From NCBI GenBank assembly GCA_001600095.1, contig BCIX01000001.1, forward strand, positions 3,373,198 to 3,437,197: a stretch of 64,000 nt of DNA, given 5' to 3'. The notes below the pieces were generated by a model that had not been told where the DNA came from, did not search any database, and saw only the letters and a list, made by a program, of their open reading frames with translations. Within the stretch, counting starts at the first letter, position 1, and each line of letters starts with the position of its first letter. Shown piece after piece: positions 42,360 to 54,160 of the stretch. Both the position numbers and the translations under genes were made by a program. The stretch is from Bullera alba (Eukaryota; Basidiomycota; Tremellomycetes; Tremellales; Bulleraceae).

Positions 42360-43251
42360 TTACAACAAGTCCGAGCCTAAGGACCACTGTGCTTGAAAGT
42401 CCCCTCCCACATGCTTATCATTTTCAGGCTCGCCAGCTTTGGCATACAGGTCGATGGGGATGTGCCCGATGTAATGCACGCTGCGATACACCATCAGTCG
42501 CCTCCCCAGCCAAAAGTCTACCGTGAATACAACTCACTCGCCAAAGCCGCCGACATAGTAGATATCCTCCAGATCGAATCGCGCCCAGCTGCTGAAATGC
42601 ATCTGACCATCGGGCTTCTCTCTCGGCAACCAAGCGGCAGCGTCATGGTGGTAATGCTTGTAACACTCCTCGAAGCCTTTTCGTTCGTCTTCTGGGATCG
42701 AGGCGTAAGGTAGCATTGTGATGTTACCCATGAAGGCGACTCTGCCGCGGGACATGGGCGAATCGACATGACGCGTCGACATCGAGATGGTATACGTCGC
42801 AGAGTGGGTCGGGTGGGATAAAATGTTTCTCGTTGAAAGGGAGATTGGAAGCAGGACAAAAGTCAATGCCGGCGAAGGGTGACAAGGAGCATGGTACTGC
42901 TAATCAGTATGGACGACGCACACGGTGGTCTCACCTCCATCATGGCGAATGGGTGGCCTGCAGACGACGTCAGGACTAGACTATTTCTACTGCAAAGAGT
43001 CTTGACGTACCGGCATCAGGACTGTCTTTGGGGAAGACACTGGCCATTGTCCCCGTCACGACATTATGGACGAGCTTCTTGACATTGACAGCTGGAGGAA
43101 GTGGCGTAAGCGTCTTGATTGAGCGATACAAATGCTTGTATCTCGACCCACCTGCCTCTTCCAAGGTCTCTCTGTGAGGTGCTTCCAAGCGGCTAGGTCT
43201 TGCCAGAGCACCAGTAGCGATCAGGACGGAAGTTAGGATGGACCACTTCAT
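42360..43251 (-). CDS. Secreted CREG1-like protein (FMN-binding split barrel)
   Basis: Five exons encode about 228 residues. The start is MKWSILTSVLIATGALA at 43251, a signal peptide cleaved probably before RPSRLE. Spliced exons read EEAAVNVKKLVHNVVTGTMA, then GHPFAMMEYHAPCHPSPALT, LLPISLSTRNILSHPTHSAT, YTISMSTRHVDSPMSRGRVA and FMGNITMLP. The last exon is DVHYIGHIPIDLYAKAG, ending WSLGSDLL with the stop at 42360-42362. The G-T-M-A strand, the PFAMMEY strand and the ISLSTRNIL segment are the CREG/pyridoxamine-phosphate-oxidase-like pattern. Animal CREG1 is a secreted or lysosomal glycoprotein with this fold but no oxidase activity; fungal members are uncharacterised secreted or vacuolar proteins. 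An N-x-T sequon (GNIT) is present. Enzymatic function is not established. Confidence 0.82.
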
Positions 43252-43761
43252 GGTGGCTGGGATGTCGTCAATGTTCAGAAGGAGTGGTGATTGCGCAGAT
43301 GAAAGTTGTGAGGGGAGATTCTTCTTGACCTGAGCGCTATATGGGTCTTGAGAAGGGCCGGTAGAGACACGCTCTGTGTTGCCCTTGTTGCCCGTCCTCT
43401 GACCCGAGAGCCAAGACCATAAGCTCGTATCTGATAACGACGGCCGAAAGGCAACCCGATGGCGTCCCGATGCGCCAGAGCAGGGAGAGGACAACCTCCA
43501 CCTCAGGAACAGGCCAAATCGGTTTACCTGTACACGGTTTCGAATATCGAAGAGACCGGGGATGTGCGCCACGCCGGAATCAGAAAAGTGGGATGCACCG
43601 AAACGCCGCGAAACTCCGTCCTGCAAAATCCATCCACCGCCGTTTGATCCCGTTCAGCCCACCTGAGCGCGAGCAGCAACGCTGGTTGATCGAAACATCG
43701 AAAAACCCGTCGTCGTTAGTCAGTGGTCGTTCGCCTTTAACCCGTTCAACAACTGCCCATC
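43252..43761. promoter_or_regulatory. Divergent intergenic region, CREG-like and eS24
   Basis: These 510 bp hold both promoters. A CATATAG motif at about 43337-43343 (minus) lies near -90 of the CREG-like gene. The region next to the eS24 start is pyrimidine/AAC-rich without a TATA box, as is common for ribosomal protein genes. Confidence 0.45.
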
Positions 43762-44558
43762 ATGGTGAGTGACGGATCCTGGACGGGGCTGGAACCGTCT
43801 GCGACAAGAGAGACAGCGATGTAGAAGCGGCACGACATGATTTTAGTCACAAGGCGGATGATGATCGACAGAGGAAATGCTCGATGGCGAAGTGGTCTTG
43901 AAATCGCCGATGGTTGGGCATCGAGACAGGGCAGATGCGTGCTAGGACGCAAAGAGAGAGAAAGACGCGGATCGACGTTGCAGGAGAAAAGGCGAACCTA
44001 TGGAGGAAGATAAACAAACAGAGTCTGCATATACTGACACTCTGTCAGGACCCCAACGGCCCCGTCACACTGCGAACCTCCAAATTCATCACCAACAGGC
44101 TGCTCAACCGAAAGCAGTTTGTCCTCACCGTCCTCCACCCCACCCGAGCCAACCTCAGCCGAAACGAGCTGTCCGAGAAGCTCGCCGCTCTGTACAAGAC
44201 GGACAAGGAGAGAGTCGCCGTCTTCGGTCTCAAGACCAAGTTCGGTGGTGGTGTCAGCCAGGGTTTCGGTTTGGTCTACGATGACGAGGAGTCGCAGAAG
44301 AAGTTCGAGCCCAAGCACAGGCTCGTGAGGGTGAGCAAGGATGGTGTTATGATTCAGCGACTGGTCTGACAGTATTGTTTCTGCAGAACGGCCTTGCCCC
44401 CAAGGTTGAGAAGGCTTCCCGAAAACTCCGAAAAGAGCGAAAGAACAGATCCAAGAAGGTGAGCACCCACCAGCACAAGAAACATCGACGTCCCCTGACT
44501 GTTTTTCCAGGTCCGAGGAACGGCCAAGTCGAAGGCCGGAGACGCCAAGAAGAAGTAA
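43762..44558 (+). CDS. RPS24: 40S ribosomal protein eS24
   Basis: Four exons encode about 134 residues. The first coding exon is only the ATG at 43762-43764; the 284-nt first intron (43765-44048) starts GTGAGT and ends TCTGTCAG. The frame resumes [20 protein letters not shown]. Conserved eS24 sequence follows: [50 protein letters not shown] and a Lys/Arg-rich tail ending GDAKKK. eS24 is a structural protein of the small ribosomal subunit needed for pre-rRNA processing. Two more introns of ordinary size follow. The long first intron directly after the start codon is a feature often seen in ribosomal protein genes and may help regulate expression. No damage is seen. Confidence 0.96.
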
Positions 44559-44750
44559 ACGGCTTCGCTCGGAGGGGATATGGGTTTTCGTTCGAGTCCC
44601 ACGCTGCACTCAGCTGGACTATTGTTCATCTAGTTTTACGAGATGGATACTCCTGCATACGACCTGGAGGGCACAACGAGACTGTACAACAACAAGGAGG
44701 ATCGGAAGTGCTTGACTGGCTCAGAGATGGTTGCTGACATTATAAGGGGT

Positions 44751-46967
44751 TTACCGAATCCATCCTTCCCGTCTCCCGGACTCGATCACATCGGCCGCCG
44801 TGGTTAGGCAGGATTTCGTGCTGGATGTTCTGGACAACGTCAAGCTCATATCCAGGCTCGATTGAATCTCTTTCAGCATCGTGTAGACCTGAACAATGCC
44901 TTTGTCGCCCTTCTTCCCTTTGGTGATAAGGATCCGCTTGGTCGGTTTCAGTGGTGTCGAGTTTGCTGGTTTGCGGAGCGCCTTTCGAGTGAGCATATAC
45001 TTGAGGAGGTATTGCAGCCACTATTACAACCGTCAGCATCGTCCGATAGCCTCAAACGGGTCTGGTGGACTTACCATGACATTCGTGAGAGGGTAGTACC
45101 CCTCCCAGTCGACTCCGATCTGAGACCTCATCGCACGATACACGTCCCACTGCTCGCCCACACCTTCATACACGTCCTCGGGGAGTTCAGTGTAGATGGC
45201 TTCGGCTGAGCTCCCCGATCGAGACAGTCCGAAGTCGATGATTGTCGCCTTTATTCCGCACGACTCTGGGCGGAGGTACTCGGTCTTTGACTGTGACTTC
45301 TTCGTGGGGACAGAGGTGATCAGAACCTGACCCTCGTGCAGATCACGATGCTAACTTAGCGTCAGCTTGTAAGTTCATGGTTTGCCGGTGGCAGACTCCG
45401 GACCTACCTCGAACTCCAATTCCTCCTCGGCGGTAGCTAGAGCTTGAGCGACTTGCCAGAAGACAGCGGCAACTTGCTCCCATGACGAGGAAGGTGAGAA
45501 CTTGAACGTCTCGAGATCGTCCCCACCGTCCTCCAGTAGTATCAATGCGTACTTCTGATCCGGAGGGAAAGACACTGTTTCGTATGGTCAATACAAGTCA
45601 ACACGACGGAAACATCGATTCCCTATCTCACTCACCAGGACTGTCGGACTGGGTGCCGTATGCATCGCGGAACTCGTTCCAGGCATCCAGTAGAAGGGAC
45701 GGATAGCTTCCCTTCACGACAAACGATCTAGTACAGCGTGTCAGAAGCAAATCGGGAACGTCGATAGATCACTCACCCCTTGTACCCGATGAATCCCCCT
45801 TCTCGGACATTTGACATCTTCTTGGTCATCTCCACTTCCTTCAGCACGTCTTCAGGCTTGGAGCAATCCGGAAGATCGTCTCCAGATACTACACTGTTGG
45901 CTTGCAGGGGGATGACTTTAATGACCACCTCGTCTGCACCCTGGCTGAAGCCATACACCTCCGAGTAGGAAGCTTCACCAATCTTCTGAATCCGTAGATC
46001 TGTGCTGGAGCCTTTCCTGATTGGTATCAGGTCGAGCAGGTGCGATGATCCTATTAGAGCTGTGAAGTCATGTAGAGTTGATATGGAGCAAATAGATGCC
46101 AGTCTTTCAACAGCTGTCGACGAACTGGTTGTTGGTGATCGAGTGGTCCGAGTACGTCGACTGTCTTGACCCAGTTGTAATACGTCCATCTGTACCAGCA
46201 GCTCGACCTCGGGCTCGATAGATGGCTGCAGACGACCTCTTCCCTTTGTAAGTCCTGGCGAAGAATTACGGGCCTTGATCGTCTGCGTCGCCGGCAGCGG
46301 CTTAGATTCTAGGACGACCACCTCGACCGATGGACTCCGTGGCAGCATCCTTCTCCGTCCATATCCCTTCCTGGGCCTGACGACTGGACTCAGACTGACA
46401 TCCCGATCACCTGGCGTGGAAGGTACATAGGCTGATACCGGACTGTTCGATACTACTGTCGAGGGGGTGTCGATGACAATGGGATTCGCCTTGTTGGACT
46501 TGAGTGGCGTCATGGGTGCTCTTGGCTTCTTCGGAGGTATCCCCTTCGCGGGAGCATTGGCGGGCAATGGCTTCGTATAATCCGACTTGATACTGCTAGA
46601 GCTCTTTACCCTGGGTCTGATGTTGTCGTGGGATTGGCGAACGGCAAGTGGAGGTCTGATGACGATTGGTGCAAGAGGCGAAGAAATGATGTCGGTATCG
46701 AGCACAGGCTTCGCTTTATCGCCCTTCTGGGGTGTGAGGTCGGCTCGCACGGAGATAATTTGCTAGAAAACCATCAATATGGCTCGTACGATTGACTCAC
46801 AGTCTTCTTTCGACCATAGGTGGTGACCTGTAGCTCCAGTCAGTACAACTTCAGCTACAAAAAAGATCCAGTAGATCACCTTTTTGGTCTGGCAGCCGGC
46901 ATCAGTCCAGCATCCTCTCACACACGTAGCTGTCGGATCAACTCACCCTCACACCTGTGCTCGACAT
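44751..46967 (-). CDS. Haspin-type histone H3 kinase
   Basis: About eight exons encode roughly 600 residues. The start is MSSTGVR at 46967; two tiny exons follow (TKK, then VTTYGRKKT), then QIISVRADLTPQK. The N-terminal half is Ser/Pro/basic. The kinase domain begins QKIGEASYSEVYGFSQGADE with the lysine in VVIKVIPL, continues with FPPDQKYALILLEDGGDDLE, has catalytic HRDLHEGQV, metal-binding IIDFGLSRSG, then QWDVYRAMRSQIG and PLTNVMWLQYLLKYML. The TNVMWLQYL helix and EASYSEVY loop are haspin hallmarks. Haspin phosphorylates histone H3 Thr3 at mitotic centromeres, creating the docking mark for the chromosomal passenger complex. The motif here is DFG, whereas animal and yeast haspins usually have DYT. 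It is divergent from INCENP across 289 bp. The stop is TAA at 44751-44753. Confidence 0.9.
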
Positions 46968-47256
46968 GGCCATGCGCGTGCTGTATAGTCAGTCGAGTGA
47001 GTATGTACAGGCAGTATGTCTATAGCAACAGTGTAGGATGGATTTGTTTACGACGTTGATGAGCTGGGTTGATCGAGTACTAGTTGGACGCGGATGATTT
47101 TGCCACGTGGTCTGATCCCGTTAGACTGGACCCTGAAAATCAACTTTGGCTCACCCCGGTTTGTTTGCATCGATTCGACAACTACAACATCTGATCATCC
47201 ACATCATCTCTTGTTCAACATCAATCAAAGCGGTGCAGCAGATCGACCCACGCACC
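46968..47256. promoter_or_regulatory. Bidirectional promoter region, haspin and INCENP
   Basis: Only 289 bp separate the two start codons. The region contains a perfect 8-bp palindrome CCACGTGG at 47103-47110 (E-box, Cbf1/bHLH type) and an ACGCG core (MCB-like, MBF type) at 47088-47092. Both sit centrally, within 25 bp of each other. The sequence downstream of 47160, towards INCENP, is rich in CAAC/CATC words, as in fungal leaders. Coordinated cell-cycle expression of both genes is a reasonable inference. Confidence 0.6.
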
Positions 47257-50200
47257 ATGGGGACCAAGATGGAGAGTCTGGACGAGTACAGGTTTGACCT
47301 GCGGGATGGCCTTCGAGTGGCCGCCAGAGCCGGTTTGACCCAGTTGGAGGAAATGATCAATGATGTTGGGTACAGCTGGTTGGATGGATACATGGAGAGT
47401 GTCATGTCGAGCAGTAGCAGCAGCAGGTCAGTCACCGAATGTTAGCTGATCTCTCTGAACGCACCGGTTGACATGCCTTTCTAGGGCACCAATGGCTGAG
47501 TTGATGAAGACACCATCGAGAACGCACACGGTGAAAAAGACTAGAGCGGCTCTAACAGCTGCAAAGGAGAAGACGGAGAGGATCAAGAAGTTGAATCTAT
47601 CTCCAATGCCCAAATCCCCTCTAGTAAGTCGTATCAACCGTCCTTTGAGAGATTAAGGCTGATATGGGTGAACAGTCTAGGCAGCCTTTCTCGCCTTTGC
47701 AACCTCGATCAGTCAATACCACCCCTCGACAAGCGGCATTGTCTCCGTCGAAACCTGCCAAACATGGCAATCAGCTACTTGTACCTACACCATCAAAGGC
47801 CATCAAGTCAAGATCCCCCAAGCAGCCTTCTCCCGCTAGACAGGTTTCGCCGAAGAAGGTCAAACACGCCAGCAAGGAGAACGAACAACAGTCCCGCCTA
47901 GAGTCAATCAGGTCTGCTGCGCCGGTGCCCCCTTCTAGTCCGTCACGTATCAAGCCTCCGAGCACCAAGGCGATGAGGGATAAACCCGAGCACGATGTCG
48001 AAGTGCAAATTCCTCCTCTCGACGCCGACAAGGAAACATCAGACGCTCATCAGGATGACAATGTTGCTCAGGTCCTGGATGACACGCCTATACTCGTAGC
48101 ACCAGAGACTGAAACGACAAGAGATACTCAGGACGCCGTGTTCGCCTCCAGCTCCAAGGTGATAGAGCCCGCCCGACAATACAACGATATCGAAAAAGTA
48201 TCTGCTCCTCCCTCTGAGGTCACTGTCGCTGCAGTGCTGCCTGCAGCTCCAGAGGAGACACGATTTCCGCCCACTTCATCTACGGCACCCATCCCTTCAG
48301 CTTCCCATCCGCCCGCCTCGGCGCCTCTCGCGAATCTCGCGAAGAGGCAAACGGGCGCCTCTGTGTCTGAGAAGGAAGTGCGCTACTCGTGGCTGGCCAA
48401 GGCTCTCGGTACTGGTTCAGCGGCAGCCGGACAACCAGGTGTCCAAGGTCCCGAGTCAAGCGTATTGAGACGATCGATCGCCCCAGTACAATCTGCACCA
48501 ATCGATTTCTCAGCTGTGCGCAAGAGCTTGTTACCCCCAGGTGGACTCAAGAGGAAGTCGGAGGCGGCAGAGTCCACGATCAAAGAGTTGGAAGAGACCA
48601 AACGACCGGAGAAAATGCTCAGGGTCGACAACGACGCTCAGCCATCTTCACGAGAGAAGTCGATGTCGGTTGCGACTCCTTTCAACCGACTCACAACAAG
48701 CACTCATCCTGCTCTCGAGAGCGATTCGAAGATCAATAGAGCGTCTGTTTCTCAACCTTTGCAAAGTGCTCAACCAGAAAAGTCTCACTCGGACATACGA
48801 CGGGTCACCCAAGCTCTGGACGATATCAGGGACAAGCAATCCGCCCGAGCTGCACTGGGCGCGTCTGTGGGTGCTTCCGGTCCTCGATCCACGGCACCGA
48901 TCGGCATCGCATCGTCTACATCAGCACTGGGTTCCCGCCAGTCTGGCCAACCTGCCACTGGCAGTGGTTTCCTCCGCGGTCTGAGTAATTTGGGCAAGAG
49001 CTGGGGCATTGGGGGATCCGCCCTCGGTGGAAGTGCGAAAGACGCAGAGGAAGGTGCGCTGAAATTACGACAAGAGCTACAGGAGGACGAAGCCGACGAA
49101 GTGGCGGCCGAGGCTGCTGCTCAGGCTGAATTGGACAAGATCATCGCGGAGACAAAGTCCAAACCAGTCGTTCCTACGCCAGGTCCACCTTCCCGACCTC
49201 AGAAATTCAGCCTCTTCCCAATTCGCCCAGCCGAGGACGTCGATGCTGTCCCCAAAGAGAGTGTACCGGTCGCTCAAGATGCCTCGACCAATGCGACGGC
49301 GCAGTTAGATCCGGAGCCAGAAGTCGTTGTATCGGTCAAAGACAACAACAAAGCCGATAGCGATGTCGAGGATGAGGATGAGATCGTCGAAGGGCTCAGT
49401 CGGGTCATCTCACATGATGACGACAAGGAGGATGCAGAGATGGACAAGACGGACGACTTCGTGACTGCCCTCCAGGCTCAAGTGCCAACCGCCCAGACAC
49501 CTTCGCCCAAATCGAAAGCACCGGCCAAAGCGTCTCAAATGGTCGCTGTGTCCACAACGCCAATGATGTCTCCCCCTCGAACCGTCAAGACAGTGGTACA
49601 AACCACTTCCCATCGTCAGTCTCCTCAAGGACCTTCGCCGATCAGAATCCAGGCTCGAGCACCTCAGTCGCCAGTTAAACCGCCCAAATCGCCTCTCCGG
49701 TCCTTACAGCAGCCTAAAGAGACTGTTCCGCCTGTCCCCTCGATGTCACTTGCAAAGCCATTGCCAGTGCTCAAACCTACCGTCGCCGCACCGCAACCAG
49801 CTGCACCGGCAAGAATTGAGGTAGAGGATGAAGCGGATGAGAGTGTGGATCTACCCGAGCTGCCTGAAGGCCTTCAGACGGACAGCGAGAGTGATCACGA
49901 GAGCGACGAGCAGGAAGAGGTCGAAGATGAAAAGCTCCCCGCGAAGAATATGTTCAAATCGGATCACGCATCTGTAAGTCATCGTTCGAGCCACACGGAC
50001 TAGAGTGATACTGATTGGTCCCCAGTTGTCGCAATCAGTGTCTAACAAACACAACCCCTTGAATGCCTCTACGGCGTCCAACACTGGTAGTATGTTTGGC
50101 CAAGCTTCCTTGATGGCAAGCAAGACCCTAGGCTTCAAGCCCACCACGGGCCCTGTGAAATCGATTCAAATGGCTCAATCCATTGCAAAGAAGGTATGCG

Positions 50201-51434
50201 ACCCCTCTTGATGAATGACAAGGAGGAGGAGACTGACTATCATTGTAGGAACAAGCGACCAATGAGCGCCGAAAAGAGCTGAGAGAGCAGGCCGAGCATA
50301 GGAAGATCCAAGCGGCAAAGAAGAAGGCAGAGGAGGATCGGATCAAAGCCGAGGAAGACAAGAAAGCCCGTGCTATCGAGCTGGAGGAGAAGAGGAAGAT
50401 CCGATTGGAGAACGAGAGGAAGAGGAAGGAGCGAGAGGAGCGAATCGCTGCTGCCGCCAAGGAGAAAGAAGACAAGGAGGCGGCTTTGAGAAAGGTGAAT
50501 ACAGTGATTGACAGGCTGTACCTTGTGCTGACACCACTCAGGCCGAGGAAGATGCCAGCAAGAAACGCAAGCTCGCTGCTGCTGCGCTGAACAAATCCGG
50601 ACCTGTCAAGAAGATGGCACTGTCCAGCTCGACCAGTACACAGGTCGTGGTCAACAAGCCAAAGGATGCGCAGGGTCCGATGCGAACAATCAAGCCGATT
50701 GTCAACTTGGTCTCGGCTTCGACCTCCACTTCAACCTCAGTCTGTGCTGCCGGTCCATCCAAACTCGGACCAACGGTCTTCCGAACTGCTCAGACTGCTG
50801 AGTCATCCACCTTCTCAGCTCAGCCAACCGCTGTGGTCATTCAGCCACAAGAGAAGAGACCCTTGGGACCACCATCCAGACCGTCCCAGCAGCCAGCGCA
50901 CGGCCAGTCATCGCAGCATGTCCCGCTTACGCAGCAGAACCTCCAGGCTCTGGGTCAAGGCAGCAAGGCTTCAGGCGTACTTCAGCAGAGCAGAATCGCG
51001 TTAGTCAATCAATTGGAAGACAAGGCGAATTTGGTTCAGAGCGAGGACATCGAATTGCCCGATATTGCATCCGAGTGAGTTACACATTCTATGGCGATTT
51101 CGTAGTGGACGTCGACTGATCATGTTACTCTAGGTACTCTGACTCTGACGACTCTGAGAAATCCGACGATTTCAAACGACCCGGATGGGCGGAATCCCCC
51201 GAGCTCCGCGCAGCCCTCGAGGCCCAATCCCGTCGAGACCCCGACGAGCTCTTTGGTCCCATCAAGCCAATCAGCATGGAAGAGCTGTTCAAAGTCCGTC
51301 ATGGCAAGTTTAGGAATAGGACCAGTAGTGCCAATTGGAGCAAGGGCGATGGTTTGACCAAGCTCGAGACGGTGGAGTATGCGAAGAGGATGAACTTCAA
51401 GCCCGTGGGCAAGTTCGATTCCGATGTTCTCTAG
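47257..51434 (+). CDS. INCENP, chromosomal passenger complex scaffold
   Basis: Seven exons encode about 1,280 residues. The start is MGTKMESLDEYR at 47257 and the stop TAG is at 51432-51434. The N-terminus is short and helical (LTQLEEMINDVGYSWLDGYM), suiting the survivin/borealin-binding segment. A very long disordered basic Ser/Pro/Lys region with many SP/TP sites follows (exon 47678-49973). Then comes a single-alpha-helix-like stretch of alternating Glu/Lys/Arg (NERRKELREQAEHRKIQAAK onward, about 50250-50490). The C-terminal IN-box reads RPGWAESPELRAALEAQS, DPDELFGPIKPISMEELF and FRNRTSSANWSKGD. The IN-box binds and activates Aurora B/Ipl1, and the T-S-S motif is the known activating phosphorylation site. 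Size and layout match INCENP/Sli15/Pic1. It lies head to head with haspin. Confidence 0.93.
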
Positions 51435-51925
51435 GGTGAGGGTAAAGGGATGAAGGGCTGGGGAGAATGAAGGGGAAGAGAGATGATGACCTAGCATGGG
51501 AGAAGAGTTGATTTGGTGCTTGTCATTTCCCACATACTTGCTTACTTGCTATGCTTGCTGTACGACAAACATGTTCCGCAACGATATCACGACACTTATA
51601 CCTTGAATGATGCACACAGTGCTTGAGCCTTAGCCCGGGATGAACTCATCCTGGTTCCCCTGGGTGCCGGTCGGTGACATGGAATCTGTTGCAGCTTCTG
51701 TTGCATGACAGCAATCTGCACATCAATCGTATATACAGTGTGAACGGGACATTATATCATCTGAGGCCTCATTCGTTCTCGATACGAGTCATCGACCAAT
51801 CACGCCCTTCCTACGCCGCCTTCTTCTCCTCCCATCGTACTTTTTTCTTCTTGCCAGCTGGTCTATACGTCGATTCTGGCCCAAACATCGAGACGGGTCG
51901 GAGAGAGCTGGGCCGAACACGAAGC
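51435..51925. other. Convergent intergenic region
   Basis: Contains the 3' flanks of INCENP and the Met/Gly-rich gene. No coding or RNA signal was found. Confidence 0.5.
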
Positions 51926-53716
51926 CTAGAAGGACCTGGGTTGTCCATAGCCATACCAGCTCCCTGCGGTTCGACCGGGAAACGTAGGCTGGCCCATCTG
52001 ATCGATGGGCTGTTGACCATAGGCCACACCGGAATTGGCGCCATAGGTATACGGGTGCATGCCCTAGCGCGAATTTCCAATGTCAGCTTGAGCACCTCTA
52101 CCCCAAGCGAAGATGACTCGGGCGCGAGTCAGGAACGACACTCACTGGTGCAGCTTGAGCTTCTCCCATGGAACCGTGGCCGGGGTACATCATAGCTGGG
52201 TTCATGCCCCCCATGCCCATACCACCCTGCATCATGGGGTTCATGCCACCACCCATCCCCATCCCTCCCATGCCCATCCCGTTCTGCAACACCATCGGGT
52301 TCATTCCCCCGTGCATCCCTCCCATTCCTCCCATCCCGCCCATGCCCCCCATACCGTGCATGCCATTCATCATGCCGCCCATCATGCCGTTCTGCATGGC
52401 TCCAGGCATGCCCAAGGCGCCGTAGCCGGGTTGGGACATGCCCATACCGGCGGGTGGAAACATCCCACCTTGACCCATCATCCCGCCTCCCTGCATCCCG
52501 TACTGGGGTTCTGCTCCCCGTCAGCAGGCAGCATCTCACTGACGACAACTTGAGCTTCACTCACGACCGTACATGCTCCTTCGTCTCATGCGTCGGCCTT
52601 CGCTACCGGAATCTGAATCATCGTCGGCACCGTACCCCGAGTTACGAGAATAACGATTGTACGATTGAGCGTTGTGATTGTGATTGTAGTTGTGATTGTG
52701 GTTATGATTCTGAGACTGGGAGCGCATACCGTTTATGTCATAGTACTGCAAGTAGAAGGGATCAGCTGGGGGCTGCGGGATCGACTGTAACTCACTCTAT
52801 CATACAAATACTTTGCAGTGGCGGCAGCATACTCGGCAGCTTCTTCGATGACTGCCTTTGAGCTTCTCGGGCTCAATCGCTCCCACAGAGCGAACACTAG
52901 GTTTGTCTGAGCATGGATCTGAGGCTTGTGGGTGACAGCTCAACTCACACTCGGCCATAGCCAGCCCGATTAATCTCTCCCTGTTCTCGTGCGAGGGAAA
53001 GTTGTTATATGCGCTGTGGTGATCACGGTCCCAGGTCCTGATGAAAGTCGTCAGAAGTGACCTTGGATAGCTATCTCTGCTCACAAGTAGGCCTGGTATG
53101 CGGCGGCACCACCTAAAGTCCTGTTTCCGGCATCTTCACCCTCCAGGTTGTGGTATACTCTCCGGTGGGCATGCCTCGCTGCATCCTCGGACAGCTGACG
53201 CACGCCAAAGAAGCTGCCCAGAGAGCCCATCTAGTCCAGGGTAAGCATTGAATCTTATCGCTGTAGGCCTTGCTCTCGACTCACGATGTTGTCGAAGAAG
53301 CCTCTATCAAACTTTGATCCAGAGTATCGGGCTCTGGCCTACGAAGGATTAGGAGAAGTTCTGACCGTTGGTCGTCAAGCGACTTACCAAGTCCCATGCT
53401 CCCCACGATGCGTCCGGGGTGTAGCCCAACGCTGGCAACTGATAGTCATAGCCCTAATCCCAAGGTCAGAGACCTGTATTTGAGTCATTTGGCCTTCACT
53501 CACGAGGTTCTTGTAGGCTTGACCGAATCCAGCGGCGGGGTTCATAGGGTTGACTTGACCCATCATGTTCTGATTCATCATCCCCTGTCCCATCATACCA
53601 GGCTGCATGCCTCCCATCATGCCCGGTTGCATACCCATGCCTCCCATCCCACCTGGCATACCTGACATACCTCCCATTCCTCCCATCATTCCCGGATTAT
53701 TGTAATAGTTCTGCAT
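51926..53716 (-). CDS. Met/Gly-rich protein with CipC-like (DUF3759) core
   Basis: About nine exons encode roughly 435 residues. The start is MQNYYNNPGMMGGMGGM at 53716 and the end WYGYGQPRSF, stop at 51926-51928. The first 55 residues are GGM/QPGMM repeats. The middle is a folded core: GYDYQLPALGYTPDASWGAW, FFDNIMGSLGSFFGVRQLSE, AARHAHRRVYHNLEGEDAGN, RTLGGAAAYQAYLTWDRDHH, RERLIGLAMAELFALWERLS and VIEEAAEYAAATAKYLYDR. The GGAAAYQAY..W..H....ERL.GLAMAE pattern resembles CipC/DUF3759, small fungal proteins induced by antifungal or stress conditions. Next come a His/Asn repeat (QNHNHNHNYNHNHN), an acidic Ser patch, and a second long GM-rich region with GMGGMGGMGGMHGG. The GM tails look like a phase-separation or metal-binding region; this is inference. 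Confidence 0.75.
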
Positions 53717-54160
53717 GATGGCCTGTCGCCGAACGGTCGACAGAAAGAAGTCGAACGGAGTTGGAGGGGCGAACGGTAGTGGATACGTGGTGGGTGTGTA
53801 GTCTTGAGGTAGCTGAGGTGTCTGCTATGGTTTGATGTCAGAGTGAACTTGAGTCCCAGAGACGATTCAATGTTGTAGAGCAACGATCATAGGTTGATGT
53901 TAAGATGTCAAGAGCTCGTCATCTGGGCGGGGAAAGGACTCTCTCGCTGTGTATTTCTCCTTTTGTTCCCCTGGCTCATCGCCACTCGTCAATGATCATC
54001 ATCGATCCGTGTTTCATCAGTGCAACAGTGCATATCATGTACAGCCTTGGCTTTCGTTTCAATCCATGTTCTCAGTTCATTTCATAGCCTTCTTCACACA
54101 GCTTCCGTCTGCCTGAATGACAATCAGCCACACGTCTCGTGAACCACAAACGACACTCAC
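53717..54160. other. Intergenic, promoter of the Met/Gly-rich gene
   Basis: Both neighbours are on the minus strand. The stretch near 53950-54080 is AT-richer. No TATA box is convincing and there is no coding signal. Confidence 0.45.

Noticed and set aside
43840..44048. Possible box C/D snoRNA in the eS24 first intron (ATGATGA word)
   Set aside because: The only CTGA lies near the intron branch site about 200 nt away, and no terminal stem is visible.
44580..44610. GTTCGAGTCCC word resembling a tRNA B box
   Set aside because: No A box or acceptor-stem pairing is found at the required distance.
52113..52553. Plus-strand His/Pro-rich frame opposite the Met/Gly-rich gene
   Set aside because: The antisense of GGM repeats reads as HPSHPP; it has no independent start or splicing support.
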